A DNA stretch of 22,321 nt, taken from the NCBI GenBank assembly GCA_022712735.1, contig JAFLKA010000354.1, forward strand, positions 1 to 22,321, in the 5' to 3' direction. The position numbers were made by a program, and so were the translations under genes. Every line of letters starts with the position of its first letter. Position 1 is the stretch's first letter. The notes under the pieces were generated by a model, which saw only the letters and a program-made list of their open reading frames with translations, was not told the origin of the DNA and ran no database searches. Positions 1-7,962 of the stretch are shown piece by piece. The DNA comes from Marinosulfonomonas sp. (lineage in GTDB: Bacteria > Pseudomonadota > Alphaproteobacteria > Rhodobacterales > Rhodobacteraceae).

Positions 1-207
1 TGGTTCGGTCGGGTCACGCATTTCGGAAAATGATCCGCGCACCTGATTCATCGCTGCAACCCCTTGGGTGCGAACCAGCCATGTGCCCAGAAATGCAGTG
101 GCAACCACGATGGCAAGTGTGTTCCACAAGCCCAGAAAACCCCCGAGCTTGATAAAAAGTGCAATTTCAATCAGCGGAACTGCAACAAATAATAGAAATA
201 ACCCCAT
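1..207 (-). CDS. fxsA: FxsA family membrane protein (5' part; runs off left edge)
   Basis: The minus strand reads an open frame of 69 codons from an ATG at 207 to the window edge. The N-terminus begins MGLFLLFVAVPLIEIALFIK and continues with a Gly-rich hydrophobic stretch and the segment FLGTWLVRTQG. This layout is typical of FxsA, a small inner-membrane protein; E. coli FxsA is linked to the exclusion of phage T7 by the F plasmid, but its normal role is unclear. A GAGGG ribosome binding site lies five bases before the ATG. The gene is divergent from the Tim44-like gene across a 108 bp gap. The C-terminal part lies outside the window, so neither full length nor second membrane segment can be judged. 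The family call rests on the N-terminus only, but this pattern is distinctive. Confidence 0.85.
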   Translation of the reverse strand, partial: MGLFLLFVAVPLIEIALFIKLGGFLGLWNTLAIVVATAFLGTWLVRTQGVAAMNQVRGSFSEMRDPTEP

Positions 208-228
208 AGAACCCTCATATAGACGTTA

Positions 229-254
229 TGGGTGCGTAGACTTGATTGCACCCA
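229..254. repeat. 7-bp inverted repeat in the fxsA / Tim44 divergent gap
   Basis: TGGGTGC at 229-235 is exactly complementary to GCACCCA at 248-254, with a 12-base centre. It lies in the middle of the 108 bp region between two divergent start codons, so it could be an operator, or a weak hairpin in either leader. I see no convincing sigma-70 promoter pair in this gap on either strand. The function is inferred from position only. Confidence 0.3.
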
Positions 255-315
255 GCCCTTACATAGGGGCGAACACCGCCCGTTACCATGCTTTAGTCTT
301 TGAAATGAGGTTCTG

Positions 316-981
316 ATGAACGCCCCAATGATCCAACTTCTTGTTTTGGCAGGGATTGCCGTATTCCTGATCATTAAGCTTAAAAGTGTATTAGGCACGC
401 GCGAAGGATTTGAAAAACCTCCGGCACAGCCATCACAAACAGATAGTGCACAAGAAAAGCGCCAAGCCTTTGAAGTTATTGAGGGTGGGCCGGATCGTGA
501 TATCACCGACCACGTTAAAGAAGGTAGCGTTGCGGCCAAGGCATTGGCTGCGATGAAAGCCGCCGAACCCAGCTTTGCTGTTGGGGAATTCCTGCAAGGC
601 GCACGTGGTGCATATGAAATGATCCTGATGGGGTTTGAGCGTGGTGATCTGGATTCGATCAAGCCGTTTTTGTCAGATGAGGTGTTTGATACATTCGCCG
701 ATGTTGTCGCGGCCCGTGAAAAACAAGGCCTGACAATCGACGCCCAGTTTATCGGAGTGCGGGAAATAACGCTAACCAAGGCGAAGTTCCTGAAAACCAA
801 AAGCCGCGGCGAGGTGACGGTTAAATTTATTGGCGAACTGACATCGGTGGTGCGCGACAAGGCGGGCGATATTATCGAGGGCAAAGTCAACGAAATGAAG
901 CGCCAGAAAGATACCTGGACCTTTGCTCGCAACATGGGCACCAATGATCCAAACTGGAAGTTGGTGGCAACAGGAGAATGA
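316..981 (+). CDS. Tim44-like domain protein, membrane-anchored
   Basis: This 221-residue protein starts with one hydrophobic helix (about residues 5-22) and then a charged, Pro-rich linker. A Tim44-like domain follows from about residue 72 to the C-terminus, including the segments GEFLQGARGAYEMILMGFE and FVGVRE-like FIGVREITLTKAK. Bacterial Tim44-like proteins (called TimA in alphaproteobacteria) are inner-membrane-anchored relatives of the mitochondrial import motor subunit. Their bacterial job is poorly defined. A GAGG ribosome binding site lies five bases before the ATG. The stop codon overlaps the mltA start in an ATGA tetranucleotide, which points to translational coupling. Together with fxsA, mltA and the Smr gene it forms an arrangement I recall as common in Rhodobacterales; that is memory, not a search. 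Confidence 0.88.
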   Translation: MNAPMIQLLVLAGIAVFLIIKLKSVLGTREGFEKPPAQPSQTDSAQEKRQAFEVIEGGPDRDITDHVKEGSVAAKALAAMKAAEPSFAVGEFLQGARGAYEMILMGFERGDLDSIKPFLSDEVFDTFADVVAAREKQGLTIDAQFIGVREITLTKAKFLKTKSRGEVTVKFIGELTSVVRDKAGDIIEGKVNEMKRQKDTWTFARNMGTNDPNWKLVATGE

Positions 982-2018
982 AGCATGCCTTTTGGGCGGC
1001 AGTGGTATTGGTGGTAATGGCCATGACCCACCCGACCCAAAGCGAAGCGGCTGACTATTCTTTACTGAAATTCGATGATCTGGCTGGGTGGGAAGAAGAT
1101 GACCACGCCGCTGCGCTAAACGCGTTTCTGGAAACCTGTTCAATCAACAAAGATAGCGAATGGGCGGCGTTATGCGGCTTGGCCAAATCGCAGCCCAGTG
1201 CAAAAACATATTTCGAGATGTTCTTTCGTCCCGTGTTGATCGAGGATGGAAAGCCAGCGCTGTTCACCGGATATTTCGAGCCAGAGCTGAACGGGTCACT
1301 GCGCCAGACACCCCGCTATCGCTATCCGCTATATCGCAAACCGTCCGAAATTCAGGCAGGCACCCCGTGGCTAACCCGCCGCCAGATCGAGGAAACAGGT
1401 GCGCTGCGCGGTCGTGGTCTGGAACTGGTCTGGGTTGATGATCCGGTCGAGGTTTTCTTTTTGCAAATTCAGGGGTCGGGCCGGATCCGTTTGCCAAATG
1501 GCAAGGTGATGCGCGTGGGCTATGGCGGGGCGAACGGGCGTAAGTATCGGTCTGTCGGTCAAGAACTGATCCGGCGCGGAATTTATTCAAAGCATCAGGT
1601 GTCGGCGCAGGTCATCCAGAACTGGGTGCGGCGAAACCCGTATGAAGGCGCGGAACTGTTGCGCCATAACCCGTCCTATGTGTTCTTTCGCAAAGTTACC
1701 AAAGTGCCGGCATCCAAAGGCCCGATCGGCGCGATGAACAGATCGGTTACAACGGGGCGCACATTGGCGGTTGATCCACGATTCACCCCGCTGGGTGCCC
1801 CAGTTTGGTTGGAAAAAGACGGGCGCGATACAATGCGCCGTTTGATGGTGGCACAGGATACGGGGTCAGCGATCAAAGGTGCGCAGCGGGCCGATATTTT
1901 CTTTGGATCAGGTGATCAGGCAGGGCACGATGCTGGTGCCATTCGTGACCCAGGCCGCATGGTGGTGTTGATGCCGATCCAGACCGCATTTGCCCTAGTG
2001 CCGGAGTTTGAAGAATGA
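978..2018 (+). CDS. mltA: Membrane-bound lytic murein transglycosylase A (MltA)
   Basis: MltA cleaves the MurNAc-GlcNAc bond of peptidoglycan with formation of 1,6-anhydro-MurNAc. The 346-residue product has an N-terminal signal sequence (about residues 1-24, ending SEA) with no lipobox cysteine. It is therefore predicted to be periplasmic rather than a lipoprotein, unlike E. coli MltA. The MltA domain contains FTGYFEPEL (97-105) and VFFLQIQGSGRIRL (159-172). The C-terminal 3D domain contains VAQDTGSAIKGAQRADIFFG (291-310), which holds the conserved aspartates D294 and D306, one of which should be the catalytic acid. The ATG overlaps the preceding stop by ATGA and CAGGAG lies just upstream. 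Its stop overlaps the Smr gene start in the same way. It may feed muropeptides to the AmgK/MurU recycling enzymes encoded elsewhere in the window (inference). Confidence 0.95.
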   Translation: MKHAFWAAVVLVVMAMTHPTQSEAADYSLLKFDDLAGWEEDDHAAALNAFLETCSINKDSEWAALCGLAKSQPSAKTYFEMFFRPVLIEDGKPALFTGYFEPELNGSLRQTPRYRYPLYRKPSEIQAGTPWLTRRQIEETGALRGRGLELVWVDDPVEVFFLQIQGSGRIRLPNGKVMRVGYGGANGRKYRSVGQELIRRGIYSKHQVSAQVIQNWVRRNPYEGAELLRHNPSYVFFRKVTKVPASKGPIGAMNRSVTTGRTLAVDPRFTPLGAPVWLEKDGRDTMRRLMVAQDTGSAIKGAQRADIFFGSGDQAGHDAGAIRDPGRMVVLMPIQTAFALVPEFEE

Positions 2019-2602
2019 GCCGCAAGCCGCGTGGTTTGCGACCGGAAGAGCGCGAGTTGTGGCAACGGGTGGCAGAACAATCAGTGCCGATTCACCCCGA
2101 GCGCCCACATCCGGTAAAGCAAGCGGTTGAGAGGTTGAACGCAAAACCGCCGAGGCCGCAGGTTCAGGATTTTCGGATTGGCCAGACAGCCCGCAAGGTT
2201 GATATACCCCACAATCTGGCCCCGCATATTTCAGACCACCTGATGAACAGCCATGTGCATATGGACCGCAAGACCCATGGGAAAATGAAACGTGGCAAGA
2301 TGGGACCAGAGGGCAAGATCGATCTGCATGGCATGACCTTGGCGCGGGCGCATCCAGCGCTGACAGGTTTTATCCAGAGCGCATACGGGCAGGGCAAGCG
2401 GCTGGTTCTGGTGGTGACTGGCAAGGGCAAGGCAGGCACAGGAACCGGCCCAATTCCTGAAAGGCGCGGGGTGTTGCGCCATCAGGTTCCGCATTGGTTG
2501 CTCGCCCCGCCGCTGGGCGCGATTGTGATGCAGATAACGCCTGCGCATTTGAAACATGGCGGTGATGGTGCGTATTACGTTTACCTAAGACGGCGCAGGT
2601 AG
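2015..2602 (+). CDS. Smr/MutS2 C-terminal domain protein
   Basis: A 195-residue protein with a basic, poorly conserved N-terminal half and a C-terminal Smr domain. The domain shows the two signature motifs: IDLHGMT (102-108) and VVTGKGKAG (133-141), followed by a conserved LRHQVPHWL (154-162) and a basic end HGGDGAYYVYLRR. Stand-alone Smr proteins are thought to be nucleases acting on DNA or RNA; some E. coli relatives cleave mRNA at stalled ribosomes. The substrate here is unknown. The start overlaps the mltA stop by ATGA. The 3' end overlaps the convergent MFS gene by 18 nt, so the transcription units collide tail to tail with no room for a dedicated terminator. Confidence 0.93.
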   Translation: MSRKPRGLRPEERELWQRVAEQSVPIHPERPHPVKQAVERLNAKPPRPQVQDFRIGQTARKVDIPHNLAPHISDHLMNSHVHMDRKTHGKMKRGKMGPEGKIDLHGMTLARAHPALTGFIQSAYGQGKRLVLVVTGKGKAGTGTGPIPERRGVLRHQVPHWLLAPPLGAIVMQITPAHLKHGGDGAYYVYLRRRR

Positions 2603-3808
2603 CAGGTGTTTTGCCTGCCGGATTCCCATCCACGCCATGCCGGATGCAAAGATGAAGTAGACCGCGATGCCGATCATCTGGTCATCAAACGCAATCCCGT
2701 AATCAATCAATACCCCCGTTAACCCCGGCCCGATGGCCGAGCCCAGAACCATGACCGCAGTTGTCATTGCTTTGATGCTGCCCAAATGGCGGGTGCCGTA
2801 AAATTCGGCCCAAAATGCGCTGGGCACCGTAGAGTTTGCACCGATTGTCAGCGACATGATAACCATCGCTACCGCCGCCCCGAACAGAGTTTGCGAGAAA
2901 GACAATACAAGGAAGGCAGCGACTAAAGGAAGTTGGTAGACCGGTGTCAGACGTGCTGTGCCAAACCTGTCAACCGCCCAGCCCGACACAAGGGTTGCGA
3001 CAACGCCGACAATTGTCAAAAGCGGGAACAGGGCGACAAGGCCAGCGTGGCTCCATCCCTTGATTTCAGCCAAATGTACCTGCTGAAAAAAGAACGCGGT
3101 GATAAATGCGGCAGGTCCAAGCAGGGCAGGCACCATGAGCCAGAATAACCTGTGGCCAAGAACCTCGCGGCGCAGCCAGTGGCGGTCAGACATACCATGC
3201 GCGTGGGATTCTTCGGATACAGATTTCGGGGTTCGCTCGGTTTTCAATAACCACAGCAATAGCGGAATCGAGAGCATCACCAACATTGCTGCGATAACCC
3301 ACAGATTGCGCCATGGCAGGATTGTTAGCAGGGCAACAAAGGTAATAGGCAACAGCGCTTCGCCCACAGCAAATCCCAGTGATGCCATTGCCAATGCACG
3401 ACCCCGCATCGCAACAAACCAGCGTGCCATCGCAACGGTTGCAATATGGCTGACCATGCCTTGGCCGGATAACCGCAGCGCAAAGATAACGAACGGCAAC
3501 GCCCAGACCGACGGGATAGCAGCCATTGCCAGACACGCCGCTGCCAATAGGGTCAGGAATACGATGCCCAATGCCCGCACCCGAAACCGGTCGGTCAACC
3601 CGCCCGCCCAGATCATAACTATGGCCGCAGCAACCGTGCCCAGCGAATAGATGCCACCCCATGCCCCGTGCGAAAGCGAGAACTCGTTACGGATCGCGCC
3701 AGAAAAAACCGATATGAAAAAGGTTTGCCCAAAGCTCGACATGAATGTGAGCAGGCTGCCTGCAATCAGCCACCGCGCGTTTTGTTGCAGGAACCGGCGA
3801 AAACTCAT
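2585..3808 (-). CDS. MFS transporter, substrate unknown
   Basis: The 407-residue product is almost entirely hydrophobic with about twelve membrane-spanning segments. It has the loop-2 MFS signature in the form WAGGLTDRFRVRALG (about residues 68-82) and a related repeat in the second half, SGWAVDRFGTARLTP, as expected for the duplicated six-helix fold. It is an inner-membrane secondary transporter. The overall look resembles the oxalate/formate and monocarboxylate branch of the superfamily, but I cannot assign a substrate. The ATG lies four bases after the stop of the alpha/beta-hydrolase gene, so it is likely the last gene of the hslV operon. The 3' end overlaps the convergent Smr gene by 18 nt. 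Confidence 0.88.
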   Translation of the reverse strand: MSFRRFLQQNARWLIAGSLLTFMSSFGQTFFISVFSGAIRNEFSLSHGAWGGIYSLGTVAAAIVMIWAGGLTDRFRVRALGIVFLTLLAAACLAMAAIPSVWALPFVIFALRLSGQGMVSHIATVAMARWFVAMRGRALAMASLGFAVGEALLPITFVALLTILPWRNLWVIAAMLVMLSIPLLLWLLKTERTPKSVSEESHAHGMSDRHWLRREVLGHRLFWLMVPALLGPAAFITAFFFQQVHLAEIKGWSHAGLVALFPLLTIVGVVATLVSGWAVDRFGTARLTPVYQLPLVAAFLVLSFSQTLFGAAVAMVIMSLTIGANSTVPSAFWAEFYGTRHLGSIKAMTTAVMVLGSAIGPGLTGVLIDYGIAFDDQMIGIAVYFIFASGMAWMGIRQAKHLLPAPS

Positions 3809-3812
3809 GGCC

Positions 3813-4922
3813 CTATTGTGCCAAGGCGGTGACAGGCGACAGGATCACTTGCGTGGCTTGCTGAACGGTTAAAATAGTGCCCGGCAGCAGCCCGACCTTG
3901 CCAGCCCGATCATTGCGGAATGCAGCATCAATGCCGTTCAAACGCTTCAGGATTTGTATCAAGGTCGGTGATGTGGCGGCGTTGAAGTGGCCCGTCACCC
4001 CATCAGAAAAATTGGTGACATCGATAAGGGTAACACGCAATTCAGACAGTTCACTCACATCCTGCACATTGCCCAGCCGCCCGTGTTTCCCAGCTAGACG
4101 CGCCGACAGTCGCAAGGCGCGGTCCTTTTTCGAGGTGAAGATGACAAAGGGCTGTGGCAATGCTCCGATCCGTGTAGCCTGTTGGCGAAATAGATCAACA
4201 TCAATATCAGGCGATATCAGGATAACGCCGCCGATCGTGTTGCTTAGATTGCGGGAATCCGAAATTGCCATCTGGCGCAGGGTTTCCATTGTTAACAATG
4301 TGCCCATCGAGTGGCCAACCAGCAATATCCGGTCAGCGCCTGCCGATTTTATCACGCGTAGCAGTTCCTCTAACCCGTCCCGTGCAAACAACAAGCTGTC
4401 GCGGTCATATCCGTATCCCAGCGGGTTGGCAGCGCTGGGCCATGAATAATGGACGGTCGGATTGGGCAGGTCCATGTCGTGGGATAATTGCGCAAGGCGA
4501 TACAACCCTTCGGCAAAATTGTTATTAAACCCGTGGATAAACACCACCACTTCGCGTTGCCCCTTTGGACGGGCGCGCAAGGATTTGGCCAGATCGGCAG
4601 TAAAATCACTGGCAGCACTAAAGTGGTCAATTCTCGTAGTCAGAAAAGCCTGTGCGGGATTTGGCTTGCCGCGCGGCCAGTCAATCTCGCCGACTTCGTG
4701 CTGTGGCGGGACGGAAATATCGTAACGGTGGAATGATACATCCGCCGTGCGTTTGTTATTAAAACTCCCGTCAGGCTCCACGCCTCGAGTGGTGCCAACA
4801 AACACGTTGCGCACCTGCCCGACAAGCGCTGCATCGGGGAACAGTGTAATGACCCCGCGCGGGGTACAGGCCACAACAAAACCAAGGCTTGTGATGATCA
4901 GAACACGCAGGAACAGGGTCAT
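3813..4922 (-). CDS. Alpha/beta-hydrolase lipoprotein (DUF900-like)
   Basis: A 369-residue protein with a lipoprotein signal: a hydrophobic stretch then VVAC, with Cys19 as the predicted lipidated residue. The hydrolase core contains VVVFIHGFNNNF (125-136, strand and oxyanion region), the nucleophile elbow LLVGHSMGT (200-208; Ser205) and the later SPDIDVDLF (237-245). D267 and H312 are candidates for the other triad members. It matches the DUF900 type of alpha/beta hydrolases, whose substrates are mostly unknown; esterase or lipase activity is only an inference. It follows the hslU stop by three bases and precedes the MFS gene by four, so all are probably one transcript. The lipid anchor places it at the periplasmic face of a membrane. 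Confidence 0.88.
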   Translation of the reverse strand: MTLFLRVLIITSLGFVVACTPRGVITLFPDAALVGQVRNVFVGTTRGVEPDGSFNNKRTADVSFHRYDISVPPQHEVGEIDWPRGKPNPAQAFLTTRIDHFSAASDFTADLAKSLRARPKGQREVVVFIHGFNNNFAEGLYRLAQLSHDMDLPNPTVHYSWPSAANPLGYGYDRDSLLFARDGLEELLRVIKSAGADRILLVGHSMGTLLTMETLRQMAISDSRNLSNTIGGVILISPDIDVDLFRQQATRIGALPQPFVIFTSKKDRALRLSARLAGKHGRLGNVQDVSELSELRVTLIDVTNFSDGVTGHFNAATSPTLIQILKRLNGIDAAFRNDRAGKVGLLPGTILTVQQATQVILSPVTALAQ

Positions 4923-4925
4923 CGG

Positions 4926-6224
4926 CTACAGCACATAGCGGCTGACATCGGTTGAGCGGGACAGCTCACCCAGATTTTTCTCAACGAAATCCGCATCAAC
5001 CTTAACCATGTCACCACCCCTGTCTGGTGCTGTAAAAGACAGCTCCTCGAACACCCGTTCGATCACGGTATAAAGGCGACGTGCGCCGATGTTTTCAACC
5101 GAATGGTTTACATCGGCCGCGATTTTCGCCAGCGCGGCGATGCCATCATCGGTGAATTCCACCGTGACTTCTTCGGTGGCCATCAGGGCGGTGTATTGCC
5201 GTGTCAGGGCGTTGTCGGTTTCGGTCAGGATACGGACAAAATCCTCTTCCGTGAGGGCCCGCAGTTCAACACGGATCGGCAAGCGGCCCTGTAGCTCTGG
5301 CAACAGGTCGGATGGTTTGGCAACATGGAATGCACCCGATGCGATAAACAGGATGTGGTCGGTTTTGACTGGCCCGTGTTTGGTCGAAACCGTTGTTCCC
5401 TCGATCAGCGGCAGCAAATCGCGCTGCACACCTTCGCGGGAAACATCGGCACCACCGGCATTTTTGCGCGCGCAAACCTTGTCGATTTCATCCAGAAAAA
5501 CGATGCCGTTTTGCTCGACCTCTTCAAGGGCAGCACGCGTGACGGTTTCATCGTCCAGCAGTTTGTCGGCCTCTTCACCGATCAGAATTTCATAACTTTC
5601 GGAAACGGTCATTTTGCGCCGGGTGGTGCGCCCGCCCACCGCCTTGCCGAATATATCGCCGATATTCATCATGCCCATGTTTTGGCCGGGCTGGCCGGGG
5701 ACTTCGAACATCGACATCGGATTGGAATTGTCGGCCATATCCAGCTCGATCACGGTGTCGTCCAATTCGCCCGATTTCAGTTTCTTGCGAAACATCTCGC
5801 GTGTACCTTCGCGGGCATCAGTTCCGGCGATGGCCTCGATCACACGCTCTTCAGCGGCTTCACGCGCCTTGGCCGTAACATCTTGGCGCATTTTCTCGCG
5901 CGTTAAGGAGATGGCACTATCGACCAGATCGCGGATAATCTGCTCAACATCGCGGCCAACGTATCCAACTTCAGTAAACTTGGTGGCTTCAATCTTGATG
6001 AATGGCGCATTGGTCAGCTTTGCCAAACGACGGCTGATTTCGGTTTTGCCAACGCCGGTTGGTCCAATCATCAAAATGTTTTTCGGATAGACCTCTTCGC
6101 GCAGATCGTCACCCAGTTGTTTACGCCGCCAACGGTTGCGCAGGGCCACGGCCACGGCGCGCTTTGCGTCGTTTTGGCCAATGATAAAACGGTCCAGCTC
6201 GGATACGATTTCGCGGGGGGTCAG
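4926..6224 (-). CDS. hslU: ATP-dependent protease ATPase subunit HslU
   Basis: HslU is the AAA+ unfoldase ring that feeds substrates to HslV. With the start placed at a CTG at 6224 the protein is 432 residues, close to the usual 430-445. It begins [16 protein letters not shown], as in E. coli HslU after its Met4. Walker A is GPTGVGKT (54-61), the substrate-gripping pore loop is GYVG (87-90) and Walker B is VFLDEID (242-248). The C-terminal tail ends DVSRYVL, the peptide that docks into HslV. No ATG, GTG or TTG exists in frame upstream of the conserved N-terminus. The first usual start, a GTG at 6155, would delete 23 conserved residues. The CTG has AAGGA five bases before it. The DUF2157 gene reads on through this start in another frame. 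Identity is certain; the start is not. Confidence 0.95.
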   Translation of the reverse strand: MTPREIVSELDRFIIGQNDAKRAVAVALRNRWRRKQLGDDLREEVYPKNILMIGPTGVGKTEISRRLAKLTNAPFIKIEATKFTEVGYVGRDVEQIIRDLVDSAISLTREKMRQDVTAKAREAAEERVIEAIAGTDAREGTREMFRKKLKSGELDDTVIELDMADNSNPMSMFEVPGQPGQNMGMMNIGDIFGKAVGGRTTRRKMTVSESYEILIGEEADKLLDDETVTRAALEEVEQNGIVFLDEIDKVCARKNAGGADVSREGVQRDLLPLIEGTTVSTKHGPVKTDHILFIASGAFHVAKPSDLLPELQGRLPIRVELRALTEEDFVRILTETDNALTRQYTALMATEEVTVEFTDDGIAALAKIAADVNHSVENIGARRLYTVIERVFEELSFTAPDRGGDMVKVDADFVEKNLGELSRSTDVSRYVL

Positions 6225-7302
6225 ATCCGTCCTTTTGGCCTCGGATGTAAGGTGGAAAACGGTCTTTGAAAGGGAAGTCCGGTAGGGCGCGCATCAGCGT
6301 TGATCGGATTTGCACCCACCATGTGCCAAGGGCTGTGATGAACGCACCAAGGATAAGAAGGGTGTAAACCATGCCGGCACCATCGCCCAGATTGCTGCTC
6401 ATCGCCCAGACGATAATTGCACCCAGATAGCCAATACCGGCCGTTAGGAACGAGCGCCGGTCAATGATCAACGAGATGATGGTAACGACGAACAACAACA
6501 GAGCCGTTAGCAAATAACCCGATGTTCCACCGCTGTTATACAAGGTCAGCGCCATGGTGTTTACAATCGCGGGGGCAGCCAGCAGATGCAGCCAAAACCC
6601 AGTTGCTGAATAGCGGCTGATACGATGCGGATCTTTGGTGTCGAAATAAATGCCAAGCGCGAAAGCGAGGAGCCCGAAGATAAGCGAGCCAATAGCAAGG
6701 CCGGAACTTTCGCTAAGATCAAACAGCCCTTTGGGAAAATTATAGAGCGGTATTCCCGTGCCTTGAGTTCCCATAAAAGCATAGATGGCCATCAAGCCAA
6801 AGATGCCGAAAACAAACATCGAAAACGGAAGCTTGAACACATAGAAATAGATCAGCATTCCGACCATACCGATGCCGCCAACAGCCATCAGGTGAATTGC
6901 ATCAATGGTGCTACCGGTGGCATCCAGCAGGAATAAAACAGCAGCGGCCAGAAAAATCCCGAACCCGGCAGCAAGCGAAATGCTCGGCAGGCTCATCCGG
7001 CGCTTTTTAGTAAAGTAGAGCGCGAACAGCCATGTCAGGATCATTCCTGTTGCGGCAATGCCAATCCCACCACCGACGATAGCACCAAAAGCCAAAATGC
7101 CGGAAAACAGCAGCCACAAACCAACAGTGACAAAGATTTCGCTAAAGCCTTTGAAAAATTCAAACGGTTCATCATCATTGATCAGACCATCCCGCACACC
7201 CAACCGTTCCTGTGCCAACGCCAACAGGCTCGCGGCCTGTCCTTCGTTCAGCACGCCAGATGCTACAGCGGCCCGAATATCGTCTTTGGAAAAATCGCTC
7301 AA
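6121..7302 (-). CDS. DUF2157 multi-pass membrane protein
   Basis: The 393-residue open frame starts at a TTG (7302) six bases after the hslV stop. Its cytoplasmic N-terminus (about residues 1-50) has an [19 protein letters not shown] helix typical of the DUF2157 N-terminal region. About ten hydrophobic segments follow, from residue 52 to about 335. The function of the family is unknown. The last roughly 45 residues, after [15 protein letters not shown], are basic and Pro/Arg-rich. Most of them are read from DNA that codes for the start of hslU in another frame, so they are probably not native. The true end may be near the hslU start, at the TGA at 6223-6221 in the -1 frame, if one base was lost or gained. 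The gene splits hslV from hslU. Confidence 0.75.
   Translation of the reverse strand: MSDFSKDDIRAAVASGVLNEGQAASLLALAQERLGVRDGLINDDEPFEFFKGFSEIFVTVGLWLLFSGILAFGAIVGGGIGIAATGMILTWLFALYFTKKRRMSLPSISLAAGFGIFLAAAVLFLLDATGSTIDAIHLMAVGGIGMVGMLIYFYVFKLPFSMFVFGIFGLMAIYAFMGTQGTGIPLYNFPKGLFDLSESSGLAIGSLIFGLLAFALGIYFDTKDPHRISRYSATGFWLHLLAAPAIVNTMALTLYNSGGTSGYLLTALLLFVVTIISLIIDRRSFLTAGIGYLGAIIVWAMSSNLGDGAGMVYTLLILGAFITALGTWWVQIRSTLMRALPDFPFKDRFPPYIRGQKDGSDPPRNRIRAGPFYHWPKRRKARRGRGPAQPLAA
6222..6234 (-). promoter_or_regulatory. Ribosome binding site and candidate CTG start of hslU
   Basis: On the minus strand AAGGA (6234-6230) is followed by five bases and then CTG (6224-6222), which begins the conserved TPREIVSEL. 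The CTG is part of CTGA: the TGA would be a stop in the third frame, mirroring the ATGA overlaps seen at three other junctions in this window. Either a rare CTG start is used, or one base is wrong or changed (ATG to CTG). Confidence 0.5.
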
Positions 7303-7308
7303 ACCCAG

Positions 7309-7866
7309 TTACCCTTTAATCGTTTCCACGGTCAGATTGCCGTTGGTGTAAACACAAATATCGGCCGCAATCGCCATCGCTTTGCGGGCCACATCTTCGG
7401 CGCTTAATTTGGTGTCCATCAAGGCACGCGCGGCAGCCAGTGCGTAATTGCCGCCTGATCCGATTGCGGTGACATCATGCTCTGGTTCCAACACGTCGCC
7501 CGCACCCGTTATGACAAAAATATCCTTGCCATCTGTAACGATCAGCATTGCTTCCAGTTTTTGCAGATACTTGTCGGTGCGCCAATCCTTGGCCAGCTCA
7601 ACACTGGCGCGGGCCAATTGCCCGGGCGTTGCTTCCAGTTTCACCTCTAGCCGTTCAAGCAGTGTAAAAGCATCAGCCGTTGATCCCGCAAATCCAGCTA
7701 CGACATCAAACCCGCCGGGGGACAGGCGGCGTACTTTTTTGGCGGTGCCTTTCATAACGGTGTTGCCAATACTGACCTGCCCGTCGCCGGCGATCACAAC
7801 TTTGCCGCCCTTTTTCACACCGATAATCGTGGTGCCGTGCCATCCCGGAAATTGATCGTCTGCCAT
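7309..7866 (-). CDS. hslV: ATP-dependent protease peptidase subunit HslV
   Basis: HslV is the proteasome-like threonine peptidase of the HslUV complex. The 185-residue product has a short N-terminal extension, [10 protein letters not shown], before the catalytic [19 protein letters not shown]; Thr12 should become the N-terminal nucleophile after processing. Such extensions are known in alphaproteobacterial HslV, whereas E. coli only loses Met1. Further family blocks are [33 protein letters not shown] and [16 protein letters not shown]. Two adjacent ATGs (7869 and 7866) are possible. The second has the better six-base spacing from AGGAG, so I use it. The open frame continues 13 codons further upstream, but that extension has no family support. 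It is the first gene of a five-gene minus-strand unit. Confidence 0.96.
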   Translation of the reverse strand: MADDQFPGWHGTTIIGVKKGGKVVIAGDGQVSIGNTVMKGTAKKVRRLSPGGFDVVAGFAGSTADAFTLLERLEVKLEATPGQLARASVELAKDWRTDKYLQKLEAMLIVTDGKDIFVITGAGDVLEPEHDVTAIGSGGNYALAAARALMDTKLSAEDVARKAMAIAADICVYTNGNLTVETIKG

Positions 7867-7890
7867 CATGCTCTCCTGCTTGTTCTGCAC

Positions 7891-7920
7891 AATATGAACA
7901 CGCAAGGATCGGTCTACAAG
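7891..7920 (-). promoter_or_regulatory. Candidate (possibly heat-shock type) promoter for hslV
   Basis: On the minus strand CTTGTA (7920-7915) and CATATT (7896-7891) are separated by 18 bases, 24 bases before the hslV start. CTTG with a CATAT-type -10 resembles RpoH promoters, which drive hslVU in many proteobacteria. This is a match by eye against a loose consensus. Confidence 0.35.
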
Positions 7921-7962
7921 TTTTCTCTTGTTTCATTTGGGCGCAAAGAATAATTTTTGCCC

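Noticed and set aside
171..1040. 289-codon minus-strand open frame over the Tim44-like gene
   Set aside because: It is antisense to a gene with clear family features; its translation is Ser/Arg-rich without any recognisable domain, and it would overlap fxsA.
5325..5906. 193-codon plus-strand open frame inside hslU
   Set aside because: It is the reverse-complement shadow of the conserved hslU sequence and has no ribosome binding site or domain.
6121..6155. GTG at 6155 as the hslU start
   Set aside because: It would remove the conserved [16 protein letters not shown] segment, present in HslU from distant bacteria and intact in this frame.
7867..7905. Upstream extension of hslV to 7905
   Set aside because: The 13 extra codons lie over the probable promoter and before a strong AGGAG; they look unlike any HslV propeptide.
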